From: Cupriavidus numazuensis
GTDB lineage: Bacteria; Pseudomonadota; Gammaproteobacteria; Burkholderiales; Burkholderiaceae
DNA length: 64,000 nt
Assembly: GCF_905397435.1 (NCBI RefSeq)
Contig: NZ_CAJPVI010000028.1
Coordinates: 57,074 to 121,073, forward strand
Reading direction: 5' to 3'
In this document: positions 42,364 through 51,603 of the stretch, in pieces
Position numbering within the stretch: the first letter of the stretch is position 1
Layout: each line of letters opens with the position of its first letter
The notes under the pieces: model-generated
The model's input: the letters and a program-made list of their open reading frames with translations, nothing else
Database searches by the model: none
Told to the model about the DNA's origin: nothing
Translations under genes and position numbers: made by a program

Positions 42364-43059
42364 ATGACCAAAGTAGTCTTGATCACAGGTGCCAACGGCG
42401 GCATCGGGGCGGCGACATGTTCCATGTTTCAGAAGCAGGGACATACGGTCATAGGGCTCGATGTCGGGCAGCAGAAGTCCGGCGACTGGGAGCATGTCAG
42501 TTGCGACCTGTCTGACAGCAAGATGATTGAATCGGTGTTCGCTGAGATCCACCGTGAGCATGATGCGATCGACATTCTGGTGAACAACGCGGCTGTGTTC
42601 CAGCCGCGCAGGTTCTTCGATATCTCGCCCGGCGATTTCGAGCAGACGATGCGCGTCAATGTGGAAGCGGTGTTCCTGACTTCGAAGCTGATGTCCGCCC
42701 GACTTATCGAACGGAGGCGCCCGGGAGCCATCGTAAACATTGCGTCCATGGCAGGCATTGGCGGTGGCGCCTACACGGACTATGGAACTTCGAAGGGCGC
42801 TGTGATGGTTCTCACGAAGAGTATGGCGCGAGATCTTGGTCCCCGCGGCATCAGGGTGAATGCCGTTGCACCAGGCCTGATCGAAACCGGGATGATGCGC
42901 AGCAACCCTTCGACGCTGACGGAGAAACTTCTCGAGCGGACACCGCTGGGCCGCGTTGGCAAGCCTGAAGAGATCGCCAACGCGATCGAATTCCTCGCAA
43001 GCGAGCGGGCCAGCTATGTGCATGGCGCGATCGTCGAAGTCTGCGGCGGTTTCCAGTAG
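42364..43059 (+). CDS. SDR-family dehydrogenase/reductase
   Basis: A 231-residue classical short-chain dehydrogenase. The cofactor loop TGANGGIG, the NNAA motif, the serine in VNIASMAG and the YGTSKG catalytic tyrosine/lysine pair are all intact. ATG 42364 follows AAAAGGAG. It lies between the importer ATPase and receptor genes, so it belongs to the same operon. It may oxidise the alcohol released by ester hydrolysis or make the ketone used by the BVMO (inference). Confidence 0.93.
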   Translation: MTKVVLITGANGGIGAATCSMFQKQGHTVIGLDVGQQKSGDWEHVSCDLSDSKMIESVFAEIHREHDAIDILVNNAAVFQPRRFFDISPGDFEQTMRVNVEAVFLTSKLMSARLIERRRPGAIVNIASMAGIGGGAYTDYGTSKGAVMVLTKSMARDLGPRGIRVNAVAPGLIETGMMRSNPSTLTEKLLERTPLGRVGKPEEIANAIEFLASERASYVHGAIVEVCGGFQ

Positions 43060-43103
43060 CCAAAACTTCCGAACCAAATACCCGAACACTTCAAGGTCTT
43101 GCG

Positions 43104-44282
43104 ATGAAAAAGTGCCTTATCCCCTTGGGCATTGTCCTGTGCCTTCAGAGCCAGGCCGGCGCTGCCGACACTCTCAAGGTTGGACTTCTCGCCGTCGACA
43201 AAGGAGTCTTTGCTCCAGTCGACGAGTACTATCACGTCGCGGCGAAGCTGGCCGTGGAGACCCTCAACGCGCAGGGTGGCATATTGGGAAAGCAGGTCGA
43301 ACTTGTCCGGCTCACCCACGCGGGAACGCCAGCCACTGCGCTGGCTGCCGCAACGCGTTTGGCGCAGCAGGAAAAGGTCAGCGTGATGACTGGCTTCAAC
43401 AATTCGGCGATGGCGCAAGCCATTGCTCCACGGCTGTCCAGTTTGAACGCAGTGCTGATCGACGCGTCGACACTCAACGACGAACTAATCAACACTACCT
43501 GCTATTCGCACTATTTCCGTGTCACCGCGCCTGACTCGCAAGCGGTCAACATGCTGGGCCAGGTGATCAAGGAATCCAATCTGAAGAGCTGGAGCTTCAT
43601 AGCCTCGGAGTCCGCACAAGGGCGTAATCTCGAAAGTGCCTTCAAGGTGATGGTCGAGAAAGCGGGGGGTACCGTGGGCAAGTCGATACTGGTCCCATAC
43701 AACACGGCAGACTTCGGCAGCTATATCACACAGCTCGCGACAAGCCCCACCGAGGGTCTGATGATTGGAGTCCAGTCGGGCGATGCAATAACGTTCTCGA
43801 AGCAGCAGAAGCAGTTCGGGTTGTTCGATAAATTCCGGAAGGTATTGTCAACCTACGGCTTCACCAATGATATGGCACTGCGGTTCCAGGGTGATGCCAC
43901 AGTAGGTGTTACGTTCGCTGGGGACTATCTCCCTGGTGTGCCATACGGAGCTAAGAACGACGCGTTTGTGAAGCTGTACAAGGAACGCATTGGACGCGAG
44001 CCGAACTATCTCGAGGCAAATACATGGGTGAGCTTTGAGCTTATCAAGGCTGCCGCGGAGCTTTCCGGAAAGAGTGATGCGAATGCGCTACGCGCCGCAT
44101 TGGCGAAGTTAAAAACAAACACGATCTACGGCGATGTTTCCATGCGACCTGATCATCAGTTGCTGCGTCCAACCGTCGTCGCGAAGATCGAAGCGCAGCC
44201 CAGTGGCAGAGCCAAAGCTACCTTGATCCGCTCCGAGGCCGGCAATGGAATGGCTCCTCCAGTGAGGATCAATTGCAATTGA
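43104..44282 (+). CDS. HAAT-type ABC transporter substrate-binding protein, second importer
   Basis: A 392-residue periplasmic receptor. Residues 1-20 or so form a Sec signal peptide (MKKCLIPLGIV..., cleavage near QAGA/AD). The mature start TLKVGLLAVDKG and the TGFNNSAMAQA segment are of the Peripla_BP_6 type. It is not closely similar to the receptors at 5354 and 31304. It is placed right after the second importer's genes and before the second BVMO gene, so it is the receptor of that importer. Confidence 0.93.
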   Translation: MKKCLIPLGIVLCLQSQAGAADTLKVGLLAVDKGVFAPVDEYYHVAAKLAVETLNAQGGILGKQVELVRLTHAGTPATALAAATRLAQQEKVSVMTGFNNSAMAQAIAPRLSSLNAVLIDASTLNDELINTTCYSHYFRVTAPDSQAVNMLGQVIKESNLKSWSFIASESAQGRNLESAFKVMVEKAGGTVGKSILVPYNTADFGSYITQLATSPTEGLMIGVQSGDAITFSKQQKQFGLFDKFRKVLSTYGFTNDMALRFQGDATVGVTFAGDYLPGVPYGAKNDAFVKLYKERIGREPNYLEANTWVSFELIKAAAELSGKSDANALRAALAKLKTNTIYGDVSMRPDHQLLRPTVVAKIEAQPSGRAKATLIRSEAGNGMAPPVRINCN

Positions 44283-44407
44283 CTGACAAATCTTTTGACC
44301 GTGCAGTGCGTGGAAGCGACTGCGAAGAAGGTCCCGCCCTAGAGTCTGGATCATGGCAATCCGGGTCTAGACCCTTAGAAAGAGTTCTACCTGAATTGGA
44401 GGCGTTA

Positions 44408-46105
44408 ATGTCCGCGAGTAAGTCATCGGTGTCGATGGATCAACACGAGGTAGATGTAATCATTGTCGGTGCAGGGTTCGGTGGCCTCTATTCCATCTAC
44501 AAGCTGCGTGAACTCGGATTTCGGGTGCAGGCATTCGACGCAGCTCCTTCAGTAGGCGGAACTTGGTTCTGGAACCGATATCCGGGAGCACGCTGCGACG
44601 TCGAAAGCCTGCAATACTCCTTTTCATTTTCCGAGCAACTGCAGGCCGAATGGCGTTGGACCGAGCGCTACGCAGCCCAGTCAGAGATTCTGCGATACCT
44701 GGAGCATGTAGCGGACCGCTTCGACCTGCGGCCTTACATCCAACTCAATACCCGCGTCAAGTCCGCATGCTTCAACGAGGCGACCGGACGCTGGGACATC
44801 CAAACCGACGACGACAAGCGATGGTCAGCTGCCTTCTGCGTCATGGCAACCGGGCCTCTGAGCCAACCGCAACTGCCGGACATTCCAGCTATCGCGACCT
44901 TTGAAGGACGGGCATTCCACACTTCCCGCTGGCCTGAAGAGCAGGTCGACTTCACGGGACAGCGTGTCGGGGTGATAGGGACTGGCTCCACCGGCGTACA
45001 ACTCATCCCGGCGCTTGCCGAGAGCGCGAAGGAAGTAGTGGTCTTCCAACGGACTCCGAATTTCGTCGTGCCTGCGGTAAACCGCGCACTGAAGGACAAT
45101 GAGCTGGAGTTCTGGAGAAAGCATTACCCCCAGATCCGGCATGACGAGCGTTTCAGCCGCACTGGGGTTTGGGATCCGCTTCGTGGAACCCGTAGTGCCA
45201 TGGAATTCAACGACGCGGAACGTGAGTATCTCTATCGCGCGGCCTGGGACCGGGGCGGCTTCGGCTTCCAGGCGACATTCCCTGACTTGCTCACCAACAT
45301 GGAAGCGAACAAGACGGCAGCGGATTTCGTCCGAGCGCGCATCCGTGAAGCAGTGAAAGATCCTGAAACTGCAGAGGCACTCTGCCCGAAAGACTACCCT
45401 TTCGCAGCAAAGCGTCTTTGCGTCTATTCAGGATACTACGAGACATTCAACAAGCCGAATGTACGTCTCGTGGATTTGCGGCGCGAGCCCATCAAGAGGG
45501 TGACGCCGCAAGGGGTGACCACGGACAAGAGCGATATTCCGCTAGATGTATTGGTCTTTGCCACTGGCTTCGATGCATTGACGGGTGCGTTGAAGAACAT
45601 CGACATCCGGGGTCGGAAAGACAAGTCCTTGAGAACTCTCTGGTCAGACGGCCCGGTTTCCTATCTCGGCCTGTGCGTCGCCGGCTTTCCCAATCTTTTC
45701 ATGCTGAGTGGTCCAGGCAGTCCGGCCGCGTTGAGCAATGCCGTTGTCACGATCGAACACCATGTCGATCTTGTCGCGCGATGCCTTAACGATCTTCGAA
45801 CCAAGGGCATGACTCATATCGAGGCCACGGGTGAGGCGCAGCGTGAATGGTGCGATGAAGTGCGCGCCTTGGCGGACCAGACGCTCATGACGCAGGCGAA
45901 GTCCTGGTACAACCGTCCGCCGCAGGAAGGCAAGCCCAGGATCTTTGTGCCTTTTGTCGGTGGAGTAGGCGTCTACAGGGAGAGGTGCGACGACATCATC
46001 ACCAGTGGCTATGAAGGGTTCGACCTCTACGCGCACGGCGTCGAGGCAATGCGCGCTGCGGCACAGACTGCAACGCCTTCTGCTTGCATAATCGCCGGAG
46101 AATGA
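44408..46105 (+). CDS. Baeyer-Villiger flavin monooxygenase, second copy
   Basis: A 565-residue type I BVMO, clearly paralogous to the one at 35177. The FAD loop is GAGFGGLYS near residue 23, the fingerprint reads FEGRAFHTSRW near residue 175, and the NADPH loop is GTGSTG. TTGGAGG serves the ATG at 44408. The N- and C-termini differ from the first copy, the C-terminus having an extra 20 residues (YAHGVEAM...). Two BVMOs with one importer may mean two successive oxygen insertions or two ketone substrates. Confidence 0.95.
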   Translation: MSASKSSVSMDQHEVDVIIVGAGFGGLYSIYKLRELGFRVQAFDAAPSVGGTWFWNRYPGARCDVESLQYSFSFSEQLQAEWRWTERYAAQSEILRYLEHVADRFDLRPYIQLNTRVKSACFNEATGRWDIQTDDDKRWSAAFCVMATGPLSQPQLPDIPAIATFEGRAFHTSRWPEEQVDFTGQRVGVIGTGSTGVQLIPALAESAKEVVVFQRTPNFVVPAVNRALKDNELEFWRKHYPQIRHDERFSRTGVWDPLRGTRSAMEFNDAEREYLYRAAWDRGGFGFQATFPDLLTNMEANKTAADFVRARIREAVKDPETAEALCPKDYPFAAKRLCVYSGYYETFNKPNVRLVDLRREPIKRVTPQGVTTDKSDIPLDVLVFATGFDALTGALKNIDIRGRKDKSLRTLWSDGPVSYLGLCVAGFPNLFMLSGPGSPAALSNAVVTIEHHVDLVARCLNDLRTKGMTHIEATGEAQREWCDEVRALADQTLMTQAKSWYNRPPQEGKPRIFVPFVGGVGVYRERCDDIITSGYEGFDLYAHGVEAMRAAAQTATPSACIIAGE

Positions 46106-46106
46106 A

Positions 46107-46904
46107 GTGGAATCGCAGCAATTGGCACGTTCTTCCCATCCTCGATTGGCAGAAAAGGTCGCGCTCGTCACGGGTGCCGCCTCCGGTATCGGCGAGGCGA
46201 TTGCGCGTCGCTTTCTCCAGGAGGGCGCGACCGTATATGCGCTCGACATGCGTTCCGCCGTAACACCGGCAGGTGTCACGGTGCGTGAGTGCGATGTCAC
46301 TCAGGAGGAACACGTTGTCGGCATCGTGACTGAAATGGCAAGGAGCCACGGCCGGATCGACATCGCAGTGAACGTCGCCGGAATATTCCAACCTGACGGG
46401 GGGCATGACATCGAGACGGGTGTCTGGGACAGGATTCTCGACGTCAACCTGTCGGGAACCATGAGAGTCTGTCGGGCGGTCTTGCAGGTCATGGTTCCGC
46501 GGCGTTCCGGTGCAATCGTCAATGTCTCGTCAGTCGCGGCTCACAATGGTCCCGCCGGGCAGGCCTCGTACTCGGCAAGCAAGGGTGGGGTAGTAGCCTT
46601 CACGCGTTCCATCGCGAACCGATACGGCCCCGAGGGCATTCGAGCCAACTGTCTTTGTCCCGGATGGGTGCGTACTCCCGCCACGGAGCGCGAGATGGGC
46701 GTGTTGGCCAGGGCTTCGGGCATCACATTGGACGAGCAGTTCATGTCCATAGCACCTAGCATCGCTTTGCGCAGAGTTTCAACTCCAGATGAACTTGCTA
46801 AGGCTGCGCTCTTCTTGGCCTCCGACGACGCCAGTTACGTCACAGGGGTTTCACTGATGGCGGACGGTGGCCTTCGCTCGAACGCTTCAAGCAGGGCAAC
46901 TTGA
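46107..46904 (+). CDS. SDR-family dehydrogenase/reductase
   Basis: A 265-residue short-chain dehydrogenase. TGAASGIG, NVAG, the serine in VNVSSVA and YSASKG are intact. It starts with GTG immediately after the BVMO stop, with GGAGAATGA acting as the ribosome site. It is likely an alcohol dehydrogenase of the BVMO pathway. Confidence 0.93.
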   Translation: MESQQLARSSHPRLAEKVALVTGAASGIGEAIARRFLQEGATVYALDMRSAVTPAGVTVRECDVTQEEHVVGIVTEMARSHGRIDIAVNVAGIFQPDGGHDIETGVWDRILDVNLSGTMRVCRAVLQVMVPRRSGAIVNVSSVAAHNGPAGQASYSASKGGVVAFTRSIANRYGPEGIRANCLCPGWVRTPATEREMGVLARASGITLDEQFMSIAPSIALRRVSTPDELAKAALFLASDDASYVTGVSLMADGGLRSNASSRAT

Positions 46905-47195
46905 ACGCTGTCACCAGCAGTTTGGACTACGGGATTCTTACGCGAGCGTTCACCGGCCCTGATGCAAATAGGCTTGGCTCGTCCCCGCGCGAGTTTCCGG
47001 CGCGACATCACATTCACGCGCGATGGGTGAGTTGCAGCCCAAGCAGTCCGTCGCCTGCGTTACCGGCGATGGTGGAGGGGGCATGCAGGAAGCCAGTGCC
47101 TGATCGATGCCCACGGCTGGCGCACGGCGAAGGTCAAGTAGGGCGAGACGTCCCAGAGCAGCACCCTCTCAACCCCACTCTCAGGAAAAAGAAGT
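46905..47195. other. Intergenic region between two SDR genes
   Basis: About 290 bases with no recognised gene, hairpin or promoter. Short frames are present without family features. Confidence 0.5.
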
Positions 47196-47963
47196 ATGGA
47201 TAGGAAAGACCACAGATTGGACGGCCGCGTGGCCATTGTCACGGGTGCGGCGCAGGGCATCGGCCGCGCCTATGCACTTGCCTTGGCCGGCGCGGGCGCC
47301 CGAGTTTGCGTCAGCGACGTGACGGAACCGACAGAGACCCTGGCGCAGATCAGGGAACTGCATGGCGAAGCCATCGGCGTGGTGGCCAACATCACCGATC
47401 AGCCCTCGCTCGAGGCGATGGTAGCGCGCACGATCCACGCTTTCGGCCGCTTGGATGTGCTCGTCAACAACGCAGCGCTTTTTGGCAGCCTTCGGATGCG
47501 GCCGTTCCCCGAAATCAGCAATGAAGAATGGGACCAAGTGATGACCGTCAACGTTCGTGGTACGTGGCAGACAATCAAGGCGGCGCTGCCGGCGCTGCGC
47601 CAGGCCGGCGGCGGCAGCATCGTCAACATCTCTTCGGCCACGACCTTCAAGGGCTCGCCCCTGCTGGCGCATTACGTCGCATCCAAGGGTGCTATCGTCG
47701 GCTTGACGAGGGCGTTGGCGCGGGAGCTGGGCCCCGACAAGATTCGCATCAATGCGATCGCCCCTGGACTTGTCATGACTGCGAACGTGCAGGAGCACGC
47801 CGACTGGCGGGAGGCCAAAGGAGGGATCGTCGCGACGCGGGCGCTTCAGCGCGATTCGGTGCCGGAGGACATGACCGGCGTGATGCTGTTCCTGGCATCC
47901 GACGACAGCGGCTTCATGACCGGCCAGACCATTGTGGTCGACGGCGGGGTGGTGATGCACTGA
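47196..47963 (+). CDS. SDR-family dehydrogenase/reductase
   Basis: A 255-residue classical SDR with TGAAQGIG, NNAA, SSAT and YVASKG motifs in order. The upstream ribosome site is weak (AGGAAAAAG). A 290-base gap separates it from the SDR before it, so it may have its own promoter. The LysR gene at 48033 follows in the same direction. Confidence 0.92.
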   Translation: MDRKDHRLDGRVAIVTGAAQGIGRAYALALAGAGARVCVSDVTEPTETLAQIRELHGEAIGVVANITDQPSLEAMVARTIHAFGRLDVLVNNAALFGSLRMRPFPEISNEEWDQVMTVNVRGTWQTIKAALPALRQAGGGSIVNISSATTFKGSPLLAHYVASKGAIVGLTRALARELGPDKIRINAIAPGLVMTANVQEHADWREAKGGIVATRALQRDSVPEDMTGVMLFLASDDSGFMTGQTIVVDGGVVMH

Positions 47964-48032
47964 GAGAGCCTCACGGCACTGGCCCCCACCCAGCGGCGTG
48001 GGGCGCGGGCCGGCTTCCAGTATCGGATCGTC

Positions 48033-48953
48033 ATGAACGTCTCCACCCGACAACTGCGTGCCTTCCTAGGTGTGGTGAAGTATGGCAACTTCACCAAGGC
48101 GGCTGACCGCCTGAACATCACACAAGCGGGCTTGAGCGCGATGATCCGTGAACTGGAGGGGCAACTGCAATGCCGGCTTTTCAACCGTACCAGCCGGACG
48201 GTCGAGTTGACCGAGGCCGGCGGCCACATGCTGCCATTCGTCGAGAGGGCACTCGAGAATCTGGACGCTGGAGTAGAAGGCCTCGGGTACGTCAAGTCGC
48301 TTCGCAAAGGCCGGCTCCGGGTCGGGGCAACCCCCTACCTCGGGTCCACGATGATGCCTGCCGCGATCCGCAGGTTCAGCAGCGAGCGACCCGACTTGCA
48401 GTTGGAACTCGTGGATGCCGAACAGCCCATCGTGCAATCCCTCGTCGATAGCGGCGAGCTCGACGCCGGCTTCGGGTACCTTTTTAACCTCACCTCCGGG
48501 GTGAAGATCCGCCCGCTTTTCGCCGATCCGCTGGTTCTCGTGTGCCCAATCGACCTGGCGCCGGATTGCCGATTCATTGCCAAGCCTGCGGACTGGGAGC
48601 CACTTCGGGGCGCCACACTGCTGGTTCTGGGCCGGACGAATCCCCTGCAGAAGCTTTGCAATGACTTTCTGGCCGACAGCGAAGCTCCCGCATTCCAGCG
48701 CCGCGAAGCGCGGCACTTGGCAACACTGATAGGCATGGCGCGCAAGGGCCTGGGCATTGCTCTATTGCCTGTGTCCGTTCTGGAGCCCGAAGAGCATCGC
48801 GAGCTCCGGACGATCGAGCTGCGGCTCCAGGTTCCGGTAATCGAGCACTGCGTTCTAACGAAGGCCGGGGCGGAACTCGCAGACGGCTTGGACGTGTTCG
48901 GGCAGATCTTCGCCCAGGTCTGTGTCGCGGCCACTCGTCACTTGCTGACATAG
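48033..48953 (+). CDS. LysR-family transcriptional regulator
   Basis: A 306-residue LysR-type protein. The helix-turn-helix region (FTKAADRLNITQAGLSAMIR) is near residue 16-35 and the effector domain follows. It closes the BVMO block and is a natural candidate for its regulator, although it reads in the same direction as the genes it would control. It lies 17 bases before the right copy of the 45-bp repeat. Confidence 0.93.
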   Translation: MNVSTRQLRAFLGVVKYGNFTKAADRLNITQAGLSAMIRELEGQLQCRLFNRTSRTVELTEAGGHMLPFVERALENLDAGVEGLGYVKSLRKGRLRVGATPYLGSTMMPAAIRRFSSERPDLQLELVDAEQPIVQSLVDSGELDAGFGYLFNLTSGVKIRPLFADPLVLVCPIDLAPDCRFIAKPADWEPLRGATLLVLGRTNPLQKLCNDFLADSEAPAFQRREARHLATLIGMARKGLGIALLPVSVLEPEEHRELRTIELRLQVPVIEHCVLTKAGAELADGLDVFGQIFAQVCVAATRHLLT

Positions 48954-48969
48954 GCTTGATGGCGCTACC

Positions 48970-49015
48970 ACATTCATTACCGATTGGTTGTCGCTCCTGT
49001 CAGAACTCTCGCTTC
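48970..49015 (+). repeat. 45-bp imperfect direct repeat, right copy
   Basis: Matches 35056-35100 in the same orientation with about five mismatches and one gap. It begins 17 bases after the LysR stop, so the two copies closely bracket the BVMO block. The rest of the 48954-49469 gap shows nothing recognisable. Confidence 0.75.
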
Positions 49016-49469
49016 GGCATTGTCACGTAGGGCCCTGATATGTGGATGCACAGCAGCTACTTTTCGCCAATACCCGGCACCGATATCCGCAATTTCCGGG
49101 ACTTTCATCCAGAGGGTCTTGTCTATCCTAAGCCAACCTTCATCTCAGAATATCGGAACGAAAGAAACAGCGACAGCCATATGCTTTCGGAAACGTACAG
49201 GGTACGATGCTACGTCTTGCAGTGGGCCATCGGCGCAGGTTCTAATCATGCACAAACCGTGGAGCGACAGTGGGACGATTGCCAGCTAGCTGCGCCACCA
49301 CTCTCCGCAAAGGCCCTTGAGTTTAACCCTACCGTCGGTTAAGTTTTATCTGGCCGAGGAGTACCCCGCTTCAAAGTTATCCGGTTGGGGCCGATACATT
49401 GTTTCGATGCCGTGAGATATCTGCCCTAGGCCGCAAGAACATCCCGCTGATTGATGAAGGATTAGGACG

Positions 49470-50453
49470 ATGAAAGCTCTACAGGTACACCATTACGGCG
49501 GCGACGACGCTATCCAGCTCGATGAGATCAATCGACCAGACCCAATGCACGGCGAAGTCCGGGTACGTGTCGAAGCTAGCGGCATCTCCTTCGTGGACAT
49601 GCTGATTGCCCGGGGTGGCTATCAAATCAGGCTCGCGCCCCCATTCATCCCCGGTTCGGAGTTCAGTGGGATTGTCGACGCCGTGGGTCGGGGTGCGACG
49701 ACAGATCTAAAGGTCGGTGATCACGTGTGTGGCACCGGTCGCGGGGTATGGGCCCAATACCTCTGTCTTGCCGCCAACCAGTTACACCCGATACCCAACA
49801 ACTCGGACATGGTGGAGGCCGCAGCGCTCCCGGTCTCCTTCGGTACGGCACTTTACGGGTTGCGCGAGCGCGCGCACCTCATTCCGGGAGAGACACTTCT
49901 GGTGTTAGGCGCGGCCGGTGGTGTTGGATATGCGGCGGTCCAGATGGGCAAAGCGCTCGGCGCTCGCGTCATTGCTCTTGCCTCCACGGCAGAGAAGCGA
50001 AGGACATTGCAGGATGCAGGCGCTGATGAAGTTGTAGACAGCGGAGTTGACTGGAAGGATCTGGTGAAGTCGCTGTCTGGGCGACGCGGCGTTGACGTAG
50101 TATTCGACCCCGTTGGCAATAGCACAACGGACACGGCATTCCGCACGCTTGGCTGGGGTGGGCGTCACTTGATGGTCGGCTTCGCCGGCGGTGAGATTCC
50201 CTTGTTGAAAGCCAATCTCACCATAGTTAAGGGGGCGTCCCTGGTCGGGGTCGACTACCGGAAATTTGGAGAGCGCAACCCTGGACATCGGATTCGCTTG
50301 GAGCGCGAGGTCCTCGCGATGTGGCGCGACGGTAAGTTAAAGCCACTGGTCGCACAAACGGTCCCGTTGGACCACTTCGATATGGCATTGAAGCAGGCCC
50401 AGAACCGAGCGACAGTCGGACGTGTCGTTCTTACGATCGGACAGCCACGTTGA
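49470..50453 (+). CDS. Zinc-free MDR oxidoreductase (quinone-oxidoreductase type)
   Basis: A 327-residue medium-chain reductase. VLGAAGGVGYAAVQMGKALG near residue 145 is the NADPH loop. The N-terminal domain begins MKALQVHHYGG and lacks the structural zinc cysteines, which places it in the NADPH:quinone reductase/enoyl reductase group. Substrate unknown. Its position in front of the convergent third module suggests a reductase step on an enone or quinone. Confidence 0.92.
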   Translation: MKALQVHHYGGDDAIQLDEINRPDPMHGEVRVRVEASGISFVDMLIARGGYQIRLAPPFIPGSEFSGIVDAVGRGATTDLKVGDHVCGTGRGVWAQYLCLAANQLHPIPNNSDMVEAAALPVSFGTALYGLRERAHLIPGETLLVLGAAGGVGYAAVQMGKALGARVIALASTAEKRRTLQDAGADEVVDSGVDWKDLVKSLSGRRGVDVVFDPVGNSTTDTAFRTLGWGGRHLMVGFAGGEIPLLKANLTIVKGASLVGVDYRKFGERNPGHRIRLEREVLAMWRDGKLKPLVAQTVPLDHFDMALKQAQNRATVGRVVLTIGQPR

Positions 50454-50519
50454 ACGGCCAGGCGAGCGGCCTGGCTCAAGGCGTCAGACAGCGCGGCTTT
50501 GCATATCAAAATACGCTCG

Positions 50520-51293
50520 CTACAGGCTAATATGGAAGCCGCCGTTGACGCCGATGTGCTGGCCTGTGATATAGCTCGATCCATCGGAGAGAAGGAAGCA
50601 CACACTTTTGACGACCTCTTGTGGCGTCGACCAGCGGCCTAGAGGAATTTGCGCCAGCACGTTGTCACGGAACTTCTCTCCCCGAACAACTTCGGTCATT
50701 GGTGTCTCGACCACGCCGAAACATACGGAATTGGCTCGGATATTGTAGCGCCCCCACTCGCGCGCTGCAGTCATGGTCATGCCGAGGAGACCAGCCTTGG
50801 CAGCAGCATAGTTGATCTGACCGATTGAGCCCTTGCGGCCGGCATCGGATGAGATATTGACCAATGCTCCGCCCGTTTTATCCCCTCCCTTTGCACGTTC
50901 CAGCATGTGCTGGCCAACTGCCCGGGTCCAGTAGAACGATCCGGTCAGGTGGACATCAATCACGTCTTGCCACTCCTGATCGGTCATCTTTTCGATCATC
51001 GCAGGGCGGATGATGCCGGCATTGTTGACCAGACCATGCACCGCACCAAATCGGCTCGCAGCTTCGGTGACGGCGCGCGCCGCCAGAGCAGAATCGGCCA
51101 CATTACCTACCACTGCCATGACGCGGTCTGCGTTCAACGGTGCCAAAGCTGCATCAAGCGATTCACCGGTCAGATCGACGGCAACAACATTGCCACCCAA
51201 CTCGACACAAAGCTCAACAATTGCTTTGCCGATGCCTCGAGCTGCACCGGTGACAACGATAGTACGGCCCTCAAGGGAAATGATTTGCGACAT
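50520..51293 (-). CDS. SDR-family dehydrogenase/reductase
   Basis: A 257-residue classical SDR on the minus strand. TGAARGIG, NNAG, the serine in VNISSDAG and YAAAKAG are intact. The C-terminal VNGGFHISL is typical. ATG 51293 is preceded by AGAGGA. It is convergent with the reductase at 49470 and in line with the CoA ligase and dehydrogenases at 51604-55476, so it may be the 3-hydroxyacyl-CoA or alcohol dehydrogenase of the third module. Confidence 0.94.
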   Translation of the reverse strand: MSQIISLEGRTIVVTGAARGIGKAIVELCVELGGNVVAVDLTGESLDAALAPLNADRVMAVVGNVADSALAARAVTEAASRFGAVHGLVNNAGIIRPAMIEKMTDQEWQDVIDVHLTGSFYWTRAVGQHMLERAKGGDKTGGALVNISSDAGRKGSIGQINYAAAKAGLLGMTMTAAREWGRYNIRANSVCFGVVETPMTEVVRGEKFRDNVLAQIPLGRWSTPQEVVKSVCFLLSDGSSYITGQHIGVNGGFHISL

Positions 51294-51369
51294 AATCCTC
51301 TCTGATTTGGTTAAATAATTATTTGGCACGCCGCGACCGCCAATGCCTGAAGTTACGCGCCGGATGGTG

Positions 51370-51431
51370 GGGTGTTCGTCGCGATCACGGTAGCGCTTGG
51401 CGAGAACCCGTGATCGACTAACCGAACACCC
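51370..51431. other. Nested inverted repeat
   Basis: An outer pair GGGTGTTCG (51370-51378)/CGAACACCC (51423-51431) encloses an inner pair GATCACGG (51383-51390)/CCGTGATC (51408-51415). The 274-base gap between the SDR and the ligase gene has no other recognisable content. The structure may be an attenuator, a terminator of the ligase transcript or a remnant of mobile DNA. Confidence 0.55.
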
Positions 51432-51603
51432 ATCGATACTGAGATACTGGCTTTATCACGATCAACGCGTTCGAGTGCGGCTGCGCAGCGATGCAAGGGC
51501 CCTTGATTGGCCTGACTTCGATTGGCAGTAGGCGCTGCGCCGAAACAGCCGATCAACCTCTGTGGCCAGAACTAAACAGCGTTGAACCATTACGAGACCA
51601 CCA

